Positions 11,362 through 25,561 are shown, numbered from the stretch's first letter. The stretch: 64,000 nucleotides of DNA from Aphelocoma coerulescens (GCF_041296385.1 NW_027183784.1:1-64000), one strand, 5' to 3'. Notes: generated by a model from the sequence alone, not told the origin. Numbers and translations are program-made.

Positions 11362-12781
11362 ATCGCGGTGCTCTTTGCACGGTCCTTGTCAGCTCCAAGT
11401 ACCCCCCCCGCGCACGTTACAGGCTCATAAAGACCAAGGATGCGAGTAGCCGTCTCGCCCAGAAAAATGTACCGGCGCAAAAGCACGATCTTCGTTACCC
11501 GTTCTCGTCGGCCAGACGGTTGTGCTCTGTCGAAAGGCTTGGACACCTAAACACTCCCGCGCTGCTTTCCCGGCACATTTCTCTAAGCGGAGAGCTAGAC
11601 GGGCAGTTCGGACCCCATCGAAACAGAAGGAGAATGATTCTACCTGGAGCTGAGGCAAATCCGTGCACAGCACATGCTGCGTGCCAGCACTGTACACGCT
11701 GAGGAGCAGCAAAGCTGAGTGCCACCGCTGGGCTTCAGTTCTCTCCAGACGGCAGAAGGCGAAGATTGAAGCCGCAGAGCACGGGGCTTCTGTGTGCTCG
11801 GCACCGTCTTTCCAAAGCCCAGGCAAACGCGCCTTCACAAGCCCGCTCAGCCGAGAATACGCTGGCTGGCTCGGGAAGTAAACGCGCAGCCCTTCGACTT
11901 CGTCCCACAACCTGGCTAGAAAGCAGTTTCTTACAGCTTCCGTGTTGCAGAGTCCCTGCAGCTTGAGCTCCCCCCGAAGGACGCGTCAAAAAAGGAGGCG
12001 TTCTTGAAGCCCCCCTTCTCCAAGCACAAACACACGGAGGCTCTGCAGCTTCCTTCTCAGATGGCCATGCCGTCACACTGGTCGCGCTGGCATTACCGTT
12101 GCCAGCTTCCAGCAGCTGCTAGCATGCAAAAGGGCTCGAGAAGTAAAAGGCAGTGCTGTGCTGCACCTTCGCCTTCGCACGCGTAAGCCACGTAAGTGCA
12201 CTGTGTACTTGTCTCCTCTGCTTGCATCTACCGGGATACTTAATTCTCTGCATCTCGGAGCCTAAAGGTAAGAGCAGCTGTTTCCACAGAAGCTGGCTGG
12301 TGCTATAGGTAGCAGCACAAGCAGCTGTCTTTGGAGTTCCTTCTGCTGCTGCTAGCGTGACTTTTCCAGGCAAGCGAGTGGCAGCCACGCTTTCCCTGCA
12401 GCCCGTAGGATGCGCACACAAGCCATGTGCACGGCAGCTTCGTTCTTCGCTTTTTGTAACGCGTCGCGCTTTCATTGCCCCGGAGGCGAAGAGTCGTCTG
12501 CTTCTCGCCCAGAAAGCTCTGCCGGCAGAGGAGCGCACCAGAGCACTGCTTCTGCCGGAACACGCCTGGCCCATACACACAATCCCTCTCAGCGCTACGT
12601 GGCACCACACTCTGCCTCTCCTGTGCTCCGCATCTAAACGGAAAGGCCCTCGGCTACGTCGCGCACAGAGAACTGTGCCAGAACAACGCGCTTCCCGGCG
12701 CTGGCCCCTGCGGCTCGGAGAAACTTGGATTTGCACCACATTCCCGGGCAGCCCCCTTTACAAGCTGCACAGCGCCCTCGG
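11362..12781 (+). repeat. Satellite unit 9
   Basis: CCGGTCA, matching unit 22. It starts the series that parallels units 22-29. Confidence 0.97.
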
Positions 12782-14201
12782 ATCGCGGTGCTCTTTGCAC
12801 GGTCCTTGTCAGCTCCAAGTACCCCCCCCGCGCACGTTACAGGCTCATAAAGACCAAGGATGCGAGTAGTCGTCTCGCCCAGAAAAATGTACCGGCGCAA
12901 AAGCACGATCTTCGTTACCCGTTCTCGTCGGCCAGACGGTTGTGCTCTGTCGAAAGGCTTGGACACTTAAACACTCCCGCGCTGCTTTCCCGGCACATTT
13001 CTCTAAGCGGAGAGCTAGACGGGCAGTTCGGACCCCATCGAAACAGAAGGAGAATGATTCTACCTGGAGCTGAGGCAAATCCGTGCACAGCACATGCTGC
13101 GTGCCAGCACTGTACACGCTGAGGAGCAGCAAAGCTGAGTGCCACCGCTGGGCTTCAGTTCTCTCCAGACGGCAGAAGGCGAAGATTGAAGCCGCAGAGC
13201 ACGGGGCTTCTGTGTGCTCGGCACCGTCTTTCCAAAGCCCAGGCAAACGCGCCTTCACAAGCCCGCTCAGCCGAGAATACGCTGGCTGGCTCGGGAAGTA
13301 AACGCGCAGCCCTTCGACTTCGTCCCACAACCTGGCTAGAAAGCAGTTTCTTACAGCTTCCGTGTTGCAGAGTCCCTGCAGCTTGAGCTCCCCCCGAAGG
13401 ACGCGTCAAAAAAGGAGGCGTTCTTGAAGCCCCCCTTCTCCAAGCACAAACACACGGAGGCTCTGCAGCTTCCTTCTCAGATGGCCATGCCGTCACACTG
13501 GTCGCGCTGGCATTACCGTTGCCAGCTTCCAGCAGCTGCTAGCATGCAAAAGGGCTCGAGAAGTAAAAGGCAGTGCTGTGCTGCACCTTCGCCTTCGCAC
13601 GCGTAAGCCACGTAAGTGCACTGTGTACTTGTCTCCTCTGCTTGCATCTACCGGGATACTTAATTCTCTGCATCTCGGAGCCTAAAGGTAAGAGCAGCTG
13701 TTTCCACAGAAGCTGGCTGGTGCTATAGGTAGCAGCACAAGCAGCTGTCTTTGGAGTTCCTTCTGCTGCTGCTAGCGTGACTTTTCCAGGCAAGCGAGTG
13801 GCAGCCACGCTTTCCCTGCAGCCCGTAGGATGCGCACACAAGCCATGTGCACGGCAGCTTCGTTCTTCGCTTTTTGTAACGCGTCGCGCTTTCATTGCCC
13901 CGGAGGCGAAGAGTCGTCTGCTTCTCGCACAGAAAGCTCTGCCGGCAGAGGGGCGCACCAGAGCACTGCTTCTGCCGGAACACGCCTGGCCCATACACAC
14001 AATCCCTCTCAGCGCTACGTGGCACCACACTCTGCCTCTCCTGTGCTCCGCATCTAAACGGAAAGGCCCTCGGCTACGTCGCGCACAGAGAACTGTGCCA
14101 GAACAACGCGCTTCCCGGCGCTGGCCCCTGCGGCTCGGAGAAACTTGGATTTGCACCACATTCCCGGGCAGCCCCCTTTACAAGCTGCACAGCGCCCTCG
14201 G
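12782..14201 (+). repeat. Satellite unit 10 (apparent hybrid unit)
   Basis: CCGGTAG plus 89T (12870) and 186T (12967). The left part matches unit 23, the only other unit with 89T/186T, and the right part matches unit 24. It looks like a fusion of two adjacent units with the join between 12968 and 13390. Confidence 0.95.
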
Positions 14202-15621
14202 ATCGCGGTGCTCTTTGCACGGTCCTTGTCAGCTCCAAGTACCCCCCCCGCGCACGTTACAGGCTCATAAAGACCAAGGATGCGAGTAGCCGTCTCGCCC
14301 AGAAAAATGTACCGGCGCAAAAGCACGATCTTCGTTACCCGTTCTCGTCGGCCAGACGGTTGTGCTCTGTCGAAAGGCTTGGACACCTAAACACTCCCGC
14401 GCTGCTTTCCCGGCACATTTCTCTAAGCGGAGAGCTAGACGGGCAGTTCGGACCCCATCGAAACAGAAGGAGAATGATTCTACCTGGAGCTGAGGCAAAT
14501 CCGTGCACAGCACATGCTGCGTGCCAGCACTGTACACGCTGAGGAGCAGCAAAGCTGAGTGCCACCGCTGGGCTTCAGTTCTCTCCAGACGGCAGAAGGC
14601 GAAGATTGAAGCCGCAGAGCACGGGGCTTCTGTGTGCTCGGCACCGTCTTTCCAAAGCCCAGGCAAACGCGCCTTCACAAGCCCGCTCAGCCGAGAATAC
14701 GCTGGCTGGCTCGGGAAGTAAACGCGCAGCCCTTCGACTTCGTCCCACAACCTGGCTAGAAAGCAGTTTCTTACAGCTTCCGTGTTGCAGAGTCCCTGCA
14801 GCTTGAGCTCACCCCGAAGGACGCGTCAAAAAAGGAGGCGTTCTTGAAGCCCCCCTTCTCCAAGCACAAACACACTGAGGCTCTGCAGCTTCCTTCTCAG
14901 ATGGCCATGCCGTCACACTGGTCGCGCTGGCATTACCGTTGCCAGCTTCCAGCAGCTGCTAGCATGCAAAAGGGCTCGAGAAGTAAAAGGCAGTGCTGTG
15001 CTGCACCTTCGCCTTCGCACGCGTAAGCCACGTAAGTGCACTGTGTACTTGTCTCCTCTGCTTGCATCTACCGGGATACTTAATTCTCTGCATCTCGGAG
15101 CCTAAAGGTAAGAGCAGCTGTTTCCACAGAAGCTGGCTGATGCTATAGGTAGCAGCACAAGCAGCTGTCTTTGGAGTTCCTTCTGCTGCTGCTAGCGTGA
15201 CTTTTCCAGGCAAGCGAGTGGCAGCCACGCTTTCCCTGCAGCCCGTAGGATGCGCACACAAGCCATGTGCACGGCAGCTTCGTTCTTCGCTTTTTGTAAC
15301 GCGTCGCGCTTTCATTGCCCCGGAGGCGAAGAGTCGTCTGCTTCTCGCCCAGAAAGCTCTGCCGGCAGAGGGGCGCACCAGAGCACTGCTTCTGCCGGAA
15401 CACGCCTGGCCCATACACACAATCCCTCTCAGCGCTACGTGGCACCACACTCTGCCTCTCCTGTGCTCCGCATCTAAACGGAAAGGCCCTCGGCTACGTC
15501 GCGCACAGAGAACTGTGCCAGAACAACGCGCTTCCCGGCGCTGGCCCCTGCGGCTCGGAGAAACTTGGATTTGCACCACATTCCCGGGCAGCCCCCTTTA
15601 CAAGCTGCACAGCGCCCTCGG
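14202..15621 (+). repeat. Satellite unit 11
   Basis: CATATCG. It carries the rare 939A (15140) and begins the strictly alternating dimer region and the first cassette copy. Confidence 0.97.
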
Positions 15622-17041
15622 ATCGCGGTGCTCTTTGCACGGTCCTTGTCAGCTCCAAGTACCCCCCCCGTGCACGTTACAGGCTCATAAAGACCAAGGA
15701 TGCGAGTAGCCGTCTCGCCCAGAAAAATGTACCGGCGCAAAAGCACGATCTTCGTTACCCGTTCTCGTCGGCCAGACGGTTGTGCTCTGTCGAAAGGCTT
15801 GGACACCTAAACACTCCCGCGCTGCTTTCCCGGCACATTTCTCTAAGCGGAGAGCTAGACGGGCAGTTCGGACCCCATCGAAACAGAAGGAGAATGATTC
15901 TACCTGGAGCTGAGGCAAATCCGTGCACAGCACATGCTGCGTGCCAGCACTGTACACGCTGAGGAGCAGCAAAGCTGAGTGCCACCGCTGGGCTTCAGTT
16001 CTCTCCAGACGGCAGAAGGCGAAGATTGAAGCCGCAGAGCACGGGGCTTCTGTGTGCTCGGCACCGTCTTTCCAAAGCCCAGGCAAACGCGCCTTCACAA
16101 GCCCGCTCAGCCGAGAATACGCTGGCTGGCTCGGGAAGTAAACGCGCAGCCCTTCGACTTCGTCCCACAACCTGGCTAGAAAGCAGTTTCTTACAGCTTC
16201 CGTGTTGCAGAGTCCCTGCAGCTTGAGCTCCCCCCGAAGGACGCGTCAAAAAAGGAGGCGTTCTTGAAGCCCCCCTTCTCCAAGCACAAACACACGGAGG
16301 CTCTGCAGCTTCCTTCTCAGATGGCCATGCCGTCACACTGGTCGCGCTGGCATTACCGTTGCCAGCTTCCAGCAGCTGCTAGCATGCAAAAGGGCTCGAG
16401 AAGTAAAAGGCAGTGCTGTGCTGCACCTTCGCCTTCGCACGCGTAAGCCACGTAAGTGCACTGTGTACTTGTCTCCTCTGCTTGCATCTACCGGGATACT
16501 TAATTCTCTGCATCTCGGAGCCTAAAGGTAAGAGCAGCTGTTTCCACAGAAGCTGGCTGGTGCTATAGGTAGCAGCACAAGCAGCTGTCTTTGGAGTTCC
16601 TTCTGCTGCTGCTAGCGTGACTTTTCCAGGCAAGCGAGTGGCAGCCACGCTTCCCCTGCAGCCCGTAGGATGCGCACACAAGCCATGTGCACGGCAGCTT
16701 CGTTCTTCGCTTTTTGTAACGCGTCGCGCTTTCATTGCCCCGGAGGCGAAGAGTCGTCTGCTTCTCGCACAGAAAGCTCTGCCGGCAGAGGAGCGCACCA
16801 GAGCACTGCTTCTGCCGGAACACGCCTGGCCCATACACACAATCCCTCTCAGCGCTACGTGGCACCACACTCTGCCTCTCCTGTGCTCCGCATCTAAACG
16901 GAAAGGCCCTCGGCTACGTCGCGCACAGAGAACTGTGCCAGAACAACGCGCTTCCCGGCGCTGGCCCCTGCGGCTCGGAGAAACTTGGATTTGCACCACA
17001 TTCCCGGGCAGCCCCCTTTACAAGCTGCACAGCGCCCTCGG
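15622..17041 (+). repeat. Satellite unit 12
   Basis: TCGGCAA. 50T (15671) lies 531 bp after 939A of unit 11. The two travel together in every cassette copy. Confidence 0.97.
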
Positions 17042-18461
17042 ATCGCGGTGCTCTTTGCACGGTCCTTGTCAGCTCCAAGTACCCCCCCCGCGCACGTTAC
17101 AGGCTCATAAAGACCAAGGATGCGAGTAGCCGTCTCGCCCAGAAAAATGTACCGGCGCAAAAGCACGATCTTCGTTACCCGTTCTCGTCGGCCAGACGGT
17201 TGTGCTCTGTCGAAAGGCTTGGACACCTAAACACTCCCGCGCTGCTTTCCCGGCACATTTCTCTAAGCGGAGAGCTAGACGGGCAGTTCGGACCCCATCG
17301 AAACAGAAGGAGAATGATTCTACCTGGAGCTGAGGCAAATCCGTGCACAGCACATGCTGCGTGCCAGCACTGTACACGCTGAGGAGCAGCAAAGCTGAGT
17401 GCCACCGCTGGGCTTCAGTTCTCTCCAGACGGCAGAAGGCGAAGATTGAAGCCGCAGAGCACGGGGCTTCTGTGTGCTCGGCACCGTCTTTCCAAAGCCC
17501 AGGCAAACGCGCCTTCACAAGCCCGCTCAGCCGAGAATACGCTGGCTGGCTCGGGAAGTAAACGCGCAGCCCTTCGACTTCGTCCCACAACCTGGCTAGA
17601 AAGCAGTTTCTTACAGCTTCCGTGTTGCAGAGTCCCTGCAGCTTGAGCTCACCCCGAAGGACGCGTCAAAAAAGGAGGCGTTCTTGAAGCCCCCCTTCTC
17701 CAAGCACAAACACACTGAGGCTCTGCAGCTTCCTTCTCAGATGGCCATGCCGTCACACTGGTCGCGCTGGCATTACCGTTGCCAGCTTCCAGCAGCTGCT
17801 AGCATGCAAAAGGGCTCGAGAAGTAAAAGGCAGTGCTGTGCTGCACCTTCGCCTTCGCACGCGTAAGCCACGTAAGTGCACTGTGTACTTGTCTCCTCTG
17901 CTTGCATCTACCGGGATACTTAATTCTCTGCATCTCGGAGCCTAAAGGTAAGAGCAGCTGTTTCCACAGAAGCTGGCTGGTGCTATAGGTAGCAGCACAA
18001 GCAGCTGTCTTTGGAGTTCCTTCTGCTGCTGCTAGCGTGACTTTTCCAGGCAAGCGAGTGGCAGCCACGCTTTCCCTGCAGCCCGTAGGATGCGCACACA
18101 AGCCATGTGCACGGCAGCTTCGTTCTTCGCTTTTTGTAACGCGTCGCGCTTTCATTGCCCCGGAGGCGAAGAGTCGTCTGCTTCTCGCACAGAAAGCTCT
18201 GCCGGCAGAGGAGCGCACCAGAGCACTGCTTCTGCCGGAACACGCCTGACCCATACACACAATCCCTCTCAGCGCTACGTGGCACCACACTCTGCCTCTC
18301 CTGTGCTCCGCATCTAAACGGAAAGGCCCTCGGCTACGTCGCGCACAGAGAACTGTGCCAGAACAACGCGCTTCCCGGCGCTGGCCCCTGCGGCTCGGAG
18401 AAACTTGGATTTGCACCACATTCCCGGGCAGCCCCCTTTACAAGCTGCACAGCGCCCTCGG
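17042..18461 (+). repeat. Satellite unit 13
   Basis: CATGTAA plus 1208A (18249), a variant shared only with unit 17. Confidence 0.97.
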
Positions 18462-19881
18462 ATCGCGGTGCTCTTTGCACGGTCCTTGTCAGCTCCAAGT
18501 ACCCCCCCCGCGCACGTTACAGGCTCATAAAGACCAAGGATGCGAGTAGCCGTCTCGCCCAGAAAAATGTACCGGCGCAAAAGCACGATCTTCGTTACCC
18601 GTTCTCGTCGGCCAGACGGTTGTGCTCTGTCGAAAGGCTTGGACACCTAAACACTCCCGCGCTGCTTTCCCGGCACATTTCTCTAAGCGGAGAGCTAGAC
18701 GGGCAGTTCGGACCCCATCGAAACAGAAGGAGAATGATTCTACCTGGAGCTGAGGCAAATCCGTGCACAGCACATGCTGCGTGCCAGCACTGTACACGCT
18801 GAGGAGCAGCAAAGCTGAGTGCCACCGCTGGGCTTCAGTTCTCTCCAGACGGCAGAAGGCGAAGATTGAAGCCGCAGAGCACGGGGCTTCTGTGTGCTCG
18901 GCACCGTCTTTCCAAAGCCCAGGCAAACGCGCCTTCACAAGCCCGCTCAGCCGAGAATACGCTGGCTGGCTCGGGAAGTAAACGCGCAGCCCTTCGACTT
19001 CGTCCCACAACCTGGCTAGAAAGCAGTTTCTTACAGCTTCCGTGTTGCAGAGTCCCTGCAGCTTGAGCTCCCCCCGAAGGACGCGTCAAAAAAGGAGGCG
19101 TTCTTGAAGCCCCCCTTCTCCAAGCACAAACACACGGAGGCTCTGCAGCTTCCTTCTCAGATGGCCATGCCGTCACACTGGTCGCGCTGGCATTACCGTT
19201 GCCAGCTTCCAGCAGCTGCTAGCATGCAAAAGGGCTCGAGAAGTAAAAGGCAGTGCTGTGCTGCACCTTCGCCTTCGCACGCGTAAGCCACGTAAGTGCA
19301 CTGTGTACTTGTCTCCTCTGCTTGCATCTACCGGGATACTTAATTCTCTGCATCTCGGAGCCTAAAGGTAAGAGCAGCTGTTTCCACAGAAGCTGGCTGG
19401 TGCTATAGGTAGCAGCACAAGCAGCTGTCTTTGGAGTTCCTTCTGCTGCTGCTAGCGTGACTTTTCCAGGCAAGCGAGTGGCAGCCACGCTTCCCCTGCA
19501 GCCCGTAGGATGCGCACACAAGCCATGTGCACGGCAGCTTCGTTCTTCGCTTTTTGTAACGCGTCGCGCTTTCATTGCCCCGGAGGCGAAGAGTCGTCTG
19601 CTTCTCGCACAGAAAGCTCTGCCGGCAGAGGAGCGCACCAGAGCACTGCTTCTGCCGGAACACGCCTGGCCCATACACACAATCCCTCTCAGCGCTACGT
19701 GGCACCACACTCTGCCTCTCCTGTGCTCCGCATCTAAACGGAAAGGCCCTCGGCTACGTCGCGCACAGAGAACTGTGCCAGAACAACGCGCTTCCCGGCG
19801 CTGGCCCCTGCGGCTCGGAGAAACTTGGATTTGCACCACATTCCCGGGCAGCCCCCTTTACAAGCTGCACAGCGCCCTCGG
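18462..19881 (+). repeat. Satellite unit 14
   Basis: CCGGCAA, even-type member of the dimer. Confidence 0.97.
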
Positions 19882-21301
19882 ATCGCGGTGCTCTTTGCAC
19901 GGTCCTTGTCAGCTCCAAGTACCCCCCCCGCGCACGTTACAGGCTCATAAAGACCAAGGATGCGAGTAGCCGTCTCGCCCAGAAAAATGTACCGGCGCAA
20001 AAGCACGATCTTCGTTACCCGTTCTCGTCGGCCAGACGGTTGTGCTCTGTCGAAAGGCTTGGACACCTAAACACTCCCGCGCTGCTTTCCCGGCACATTT
20101 CTCTAAGCGGAGAGCTAGACGGGCAGTTCGGACCCCATCGAAACAGAAGGAGAATGATTCTACCTGGAGCTGAGGCAAATCCGTGCACAGCACATGCTGC
20201 GTGCCAGCACTGTACACGCTGAGGAGCAGCAAAGCTGAGTGCCACCGCTGGGCTTCAGTTCTCTCCAGACGGCAGAAGGCGAAGATTGAAGCCGCAGAGC
20301 ACGGGGCTTCTGTGTGCTCGGCACCGTCTTTCCAAAGCCCAGGCAAACGCGCCTTCACAAGCCCGCTCAGCCGAGAATACGCTGGCTGGCTCGGGAAGTA
20401 AACGCGCAGCCCTTCGACTTCGTCCCACAACCTGGCTAGAAAGCAGTTTCTTACAGCTTCCGTGTTGCAGAGTCCCTGCAGCTTGAGCTCACCCCGAAGG
20501 ACGCGTCAAAAAAGGAGGCGTTCTTGAAGCCCCCCTTCTCCAAGCACAAACACACTGAGGCTCTGCAGCTTCCTTCTCAGATGGCCATGCCGTCACACTG
20601 GTCGCGCTGGCATTACCGTTGCCAGCTTCCAGCAGCTGCTAGCATGCAAAAGGGCTCGAGAAGTAAAAGGCAGTGCTGTGCTGCACCTTCGCCTTCGCAC
20701 GCGTAAGCCACGTAAGTGCACTGTGTACTTGTCTCCTCTGCTTGCATCTACCGGGATACTTAATTCTCTGCATCTCGGAGCCTAAAGGTAAGAGCAGCTG
20801 TTTCCACAGAAGCTGGCTGGTGCTATAGGTAGCAGCACAAGCAGCTGTCTTTGGAGTTCCTTCTGCTGCTGCTAGCGTGACTTTTCCAGGCAAGCGAGTG
20901 GCAGCCACGCTTTCCCTGCAGCCCGTAGGATGCGCACACAAGCCATGTGCACGGCAGCTTCGTTCTTCGCTTTTTGTAACGCGTCGCGCTTTCATTGCCC
21001 CGGAGGCGAAGAGTCGTCTGCTTCTCGCACAGAAAGCTCTGCCGGCAGAGGAGCGCACCAGAGCACTGCTTCTGCCGGAACACGCCTGGCCCATACACAC
21101 AATCCCTCTCAGCGCTACGTGGCACCACACTCTGCCTCTCCTGTGCTCCGCATCTAAACGGAAAGGCCCTCGGCTACGTCGCGCACAGAGAACTGTGCCA
21201 GAACAACGCGCTTCCCGGCGCTGGCCCCTGCGGCTCGGAGAAACTTGGATTTGCACCACATTCCCGGGCAGCCCCCTTTACAAGCTGCACAGCGCCCTCG
21301 G
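19882..21301 (+). repeat. Satellite unit 15
   Basis: CATGTAA, odd type. It precedes a 50T unit without having 939A itself, which marks the junction of the four-unit duplication. Confidence 0.97.
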
Positions 21302-22721
21302 ATCGCGGTGCTCTTTGCACGGTCCTTGTCAGCTCCAAGTACCCCCCCCGTGCACGTTACAGGCTCATAAAGACCAAGGATGCGAGTAGCCGTCTCGCCC
21401 AGAAAAATGTACCGGCGCAAAAGCACGATCTTCGTTACCCGTTCTCGTCGGCCAGACGGTTGTGCTCTGTCGAAAGGCTTGGACACCTAAACACTCCCGC
21501 GCTGCTTTCCCGGCACATTTCTCTAAGCGGAGAGCTAGACGGGCAGTTCGGACCCCATCGAAACAGAAGGAGAATGATTCTACCTGGAGCTGAGGCAAAT
21601 CCGTGCACAGCACATGCTGCGTGCCAGCACTGTACACGCTGAGGAGCAGCAAAGCTGAGTGCCACCGCTGGGCTTCAGTTCTCTCCAGACGGCAGAAGGC
21701 GAAGATTGAAGCCGCAGAGCACGGGGCTTCTGTGTGCTCGGCACCGTCTTTCCAAAGCCCAGGCAAACGCGCCTTCACAAGCCCGCTCAGCCGAGAATAC
21801 GCTGGCTGGCTCGGGAAGTAAACGCGCAGCCCTTCGACTTCGTCCCACAACCTGGCTAGAAAGCAGTTTCTTACAGCTTCCGTGTTGCAGAGTCCCTGCA
21901 GCTTGAGCTCCCCCCGAAGGACGCGTCAAAAAAGGAGGCGTTCTTGAAGCCCCCCTTCTCCAAGCACAAACACACGGAGGCTCTGCAGCTTCCTTCTCAG
22001 ATGGCCATGCCGTCACACTGGTCGCGCTGGCATTACCGTTGCCAGCTTCCAGCAGCTGCTAGCATGCAAAAGGGCTCGAGAAGTAAAAGGCAGTGCTGTG
22101 CTGCACCTTCGCCTTCGCACGCGTAAGCCACGTAAGTGCACTGTGTACTTGTCTCCTCTGCTTGCATCTACCGGGATACTTAATTCTCTGCATCTCGGAG
22201 CCTAAAGGTAAGAGCAGCTGTTTCCACAGAAGCTGGCTGGTGCTATAGGTAGCAGCACAAGCAGCTGTCTTTGGAGTTCCTTCTGCTGCTGCTAGCGTGA
22301 CTTTTCCAGGCAAGCGAGTGGCAGCCACGCTTCCCCTGCAGCCCGTAGGATGCGCACACAAGCCATGTGCACGGCAGCTTCGTTCTTCGCTTTTTGTAAC
22401 GCGTCGCGCTTTCATTGCCCCGGAGGCGAAGAGTCGTCTGCTTCTCGCACAGAAAGCTCTGCCGGCAGAGGAGCGCACCAGAGCACTGCTTCTGCCGGAA
22501 CACGCCTGGCCCATACACACAATCCCTCTCAGCGCTACGTGGCACCACACTCTGCCTCTCCTGTGCTCCGCATCTAAACGGAAAGGCCCTCGGCTACGTC
22601 GCGCACAGAGAACTGTGCCAGAACAACGCGCTTCCCGGCGCTGGCCCCTGCGGCTCGGAGAAACTTGGATTTGCACCACATTCCCGGGCAGCCCCCTTTA
22701 CAAGCTGCACAGCGCCCTCGG
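21302..22721 (+). repeat. Satellite unit 16
   Basis: TCGGCAA with 50T at 21351. Copy of unit 12. Confidence 0.97.
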
Positions 22722-24141
22722 ATCGCGGTGCTCTTTGCACGGTCCTTGTCAGCTCCAAGTACCCCCCCCGCGCACGTTACAGGCTCATAAAGACCAAGGA
22801 TGCGAGTAGCCGTCTCGCCCAGAAAAATGTACCGGCGCAAAAGCACGATCTTCGTTACCCGTTCTCGTCGGCCAGACGGTTGTGCTCTGTCGAAAGGCTT
22901 GGACACCTAAACACTCCCGCGCTGCTTTCCCGGCACATTTCTCTAAGCGGAGAGCTAGACGGGCAGTTCGGACCCCATCGAAACAGAAGGAGAATGATTC
23001 TACCTGGAGCTGAGGCAAATCCGTGCACAGCACATGCTGCGTGCCAGCACTGTACACGCTGAGGAGCAGCAAAGCTGAGTGCCACCGCTGGGCTTCAGTT
23101 CTCTCCAGACGGCAGAAGGCGAAGATTGAAGCCGCAGAGCACGGGGCTTCTGTGTGCTCGGCACCGTCTTTCCAAAGCCCAGGCAAACGCGCCTTCACAA
23201 GCCCGCTCAGCCGAGAATACGCTGGCTGGCTCGGGAAGTAAACGCGCAGCCCTTCGACTTCGTCCCACAACCTGGCTAGAAAGCAGTTTCTTACAGCTTC
23301 CGTGTTGCAGAGTCCCTGCAGCTTGAGCTCACCCCGAAGGACGCGTCAAAAAAGGAGGCGTTCTTGAAGCCCCCCTTCTCCAAGCACAAACACACTGAGG
23401 CTCTGCAGCTTCCTTCTCAGATGGCCATGCCGTCACACTGGTCGCGCTGGCATTACCGTTGCCAGCTTCCAGCAGCTGCTAGCATGCAAAAGGGCTCGAG
23501 AAGTAAAAGGCAGTGCTGTGCTGCACCTTCGCCTTCGCACGCGTAAGCCACGTAAGTGCACTGTGTACTTGTCTCCTCTGCTTGCATCTACCGGGATACT
23601 TAATTCTCTGCATCTCGGAGCCTAAAGGTAAGAGCAGCTGTTTCCACAGAAGCTGGCTGGTGCTATAGGTAGCAGCACAAGCAGCTGTCTTTGGAGTTCC
23701 TTCTGCTGCTGCTAGCGTGACTTTTCCAGGCAAGCGAGTGGCAGCCACGCTTTCCCTGCAGCCCGTAGGATGCGCACACAAGCCATGTGCACGGCAGCTT
23801 CGTTCTTCGCTTTTTGTAACGCGTCGCGCTTTCATTGCCCCGGAGGCGAAGAGTCGTCTGCTTCTCGCACAGAAAGCTCTGCCGGCAGAGGAGCGCACCA
23901 GAGCACTGCTTCTGCCGGAACACGCCTGACCCATACACACAATCCCTCTCAGCGCTACGTGGCACCACACTCTGCCTCTCCTGTGCTCCGCATCTAAACG
24001 GAAAGGCCCTCGGCTACGTCGCGCACAGAGAACTGTGCCAGAACAACGCGCTTCCCGGCGCTGGCCCCTGCGGCTCGGAGAAACTTGGATTTGCACCACA
24101 TTCCCGGGCAGCCCCCTTTACAAGCTGCACAGCGCCCTCGG
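22722..24141 (+). repeat. Satellite unit 17
   Basis: CATGTAA plus 1208A (23929). Copy of unit 13. Confidence 0.97.
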
Positions 24142-25561
24142 ATCGCGGTGCTCTTTGCACGGTCCTTGTCAGCTCCAAGTACCCCCCCCGCGCACGTTAC
24201 AGGCTCATAAAGACCAAGGATGCGAGTAGCCGTCTCGCCCAGAAAAATGTACCGGCGCAAAAGCACGATCTTCGTTACCCGTTCTCGTCGGCCAGACGGT
24301 TGTGCTCTGTCGAAAGGCTTGGACACCTAAACACTCCCGCGCTGCTTTCCCGGCACATTTCTCTAAGCGGAGAGCTAGACGGGCAGTTCGGACCCCATCG
24401 AAACAGAAGGAGAATGATTCTACCTGGAGCTGAGGCAAATCCGTGCACAGCACATGCTGCGTGCCAGCACTGTACACGCTGAGGAGCAGCAAAGCTGAGT
24501 GCCACCGCTGGGCTTCAGTTCTCTCCAGACGGCAGAAGGCGAAGATTGAAGCCGCAGAGCACGGGGCTTCTGTGTGCTCGGCACCGTCTTTCCAAAGCCC
24601 AGGCAAACGCGCCTTCACAAGCCCGCTCAGCCGAGAATACGCTGGCTGGCTCGGGAAGTAAACGCGCAGCCCTTCGACTTCGTCCCACAACCTGGCTAGA
24701 AAGCAGTTTCTTACAGCTTCCGTGTTGCAGAGTCCCTGCAGCTTGAGCTCCCCCCGAAGGACGCGTCAAAAAAGGAGGCGTTCTTGAAGCCCCCCTTCTC
24801 CAAGCACAAACACACGGAGGCTCTGCAGCTTCCTTCTCAGATGGCCATGCCGTCACACTGGTCGCGCTGGCATTACCGTTGCCAGCTTCCAGCAGCTGCT
24901 AGCATGCAAAAGGGCTCGAGAAGTAAAAGGCAGTGCTGTGCTGCACCTTCGCCTTCGCACGCGTAAGCCACGTAAGTGCACTGTGTACTTGTCTCCTCTG
25001 CTTGCATCTACCGGGATACTTAATTCTCTGCATCTCGGAGCCTAAAGGTAAGAGCAGCTGTTTCCACAGAAGCTGGCTGGTGCTATAGGTAGCAGCACAA
25101 GCAGCTGTCTTTGGAGTTCCTTCTGCTGCTGCTAGCGTGACTTTTCCAGGCAAGCGAGTGGCAGCCACGCTTCCCCTGCAGCCCGTAGGATGCGCACACA
25201 AGCCATGTGCACGGCAGCTTCGTTCTTCGCTTTTTGTAACGCGTCGCGCTTTCATTGCCCCGGAGGCGAAGAGTCGTCTGCTTCTCGCACAGAAAGCTCT
25301 GCCGGCAGAGGAGCGCACCAGAGCACTGCTTCTGCCGGAACACGCCTGGCCCATACACACAATCCCTCTCAGCGCTACGTGGCACCACACTCTGCCTCTC
25401 CTGTGCTCCGCATCTAAACGGAAAGGCCCTCGGCTACGTCGCGCACAGAGAACTGTGCCAGAACAACGCGCTTCCCGGCGCTGGCCCCTGCGGCTCGGAG
25501 AAACTTGGATTTGCACCACATTCCCGGGCAGCCCCCTTTACAAGCTGCACAGCGCCCTCGG
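24142..25561 (+). repeat. Satellite unit 18
   Basis: CCGGCAA. Copy of unit 14. Confidence 0.97.

Larger units (their letters stand above)
15622..21301 (+). repeat. Four-unit block, first copy (units 12-15)
   Basis: The units run TCGGCAA, CATGTAA with 1208A, CCGGCAA, CATGTAA. The next four units repeat this order exactly, including the rare 1208A variant that occurs nowhere else in the window. Length is exactly 4 x 1,420 bp. It is the left copy of a recent tandem duplication nested in the dimer region. Confidence 0.9.
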
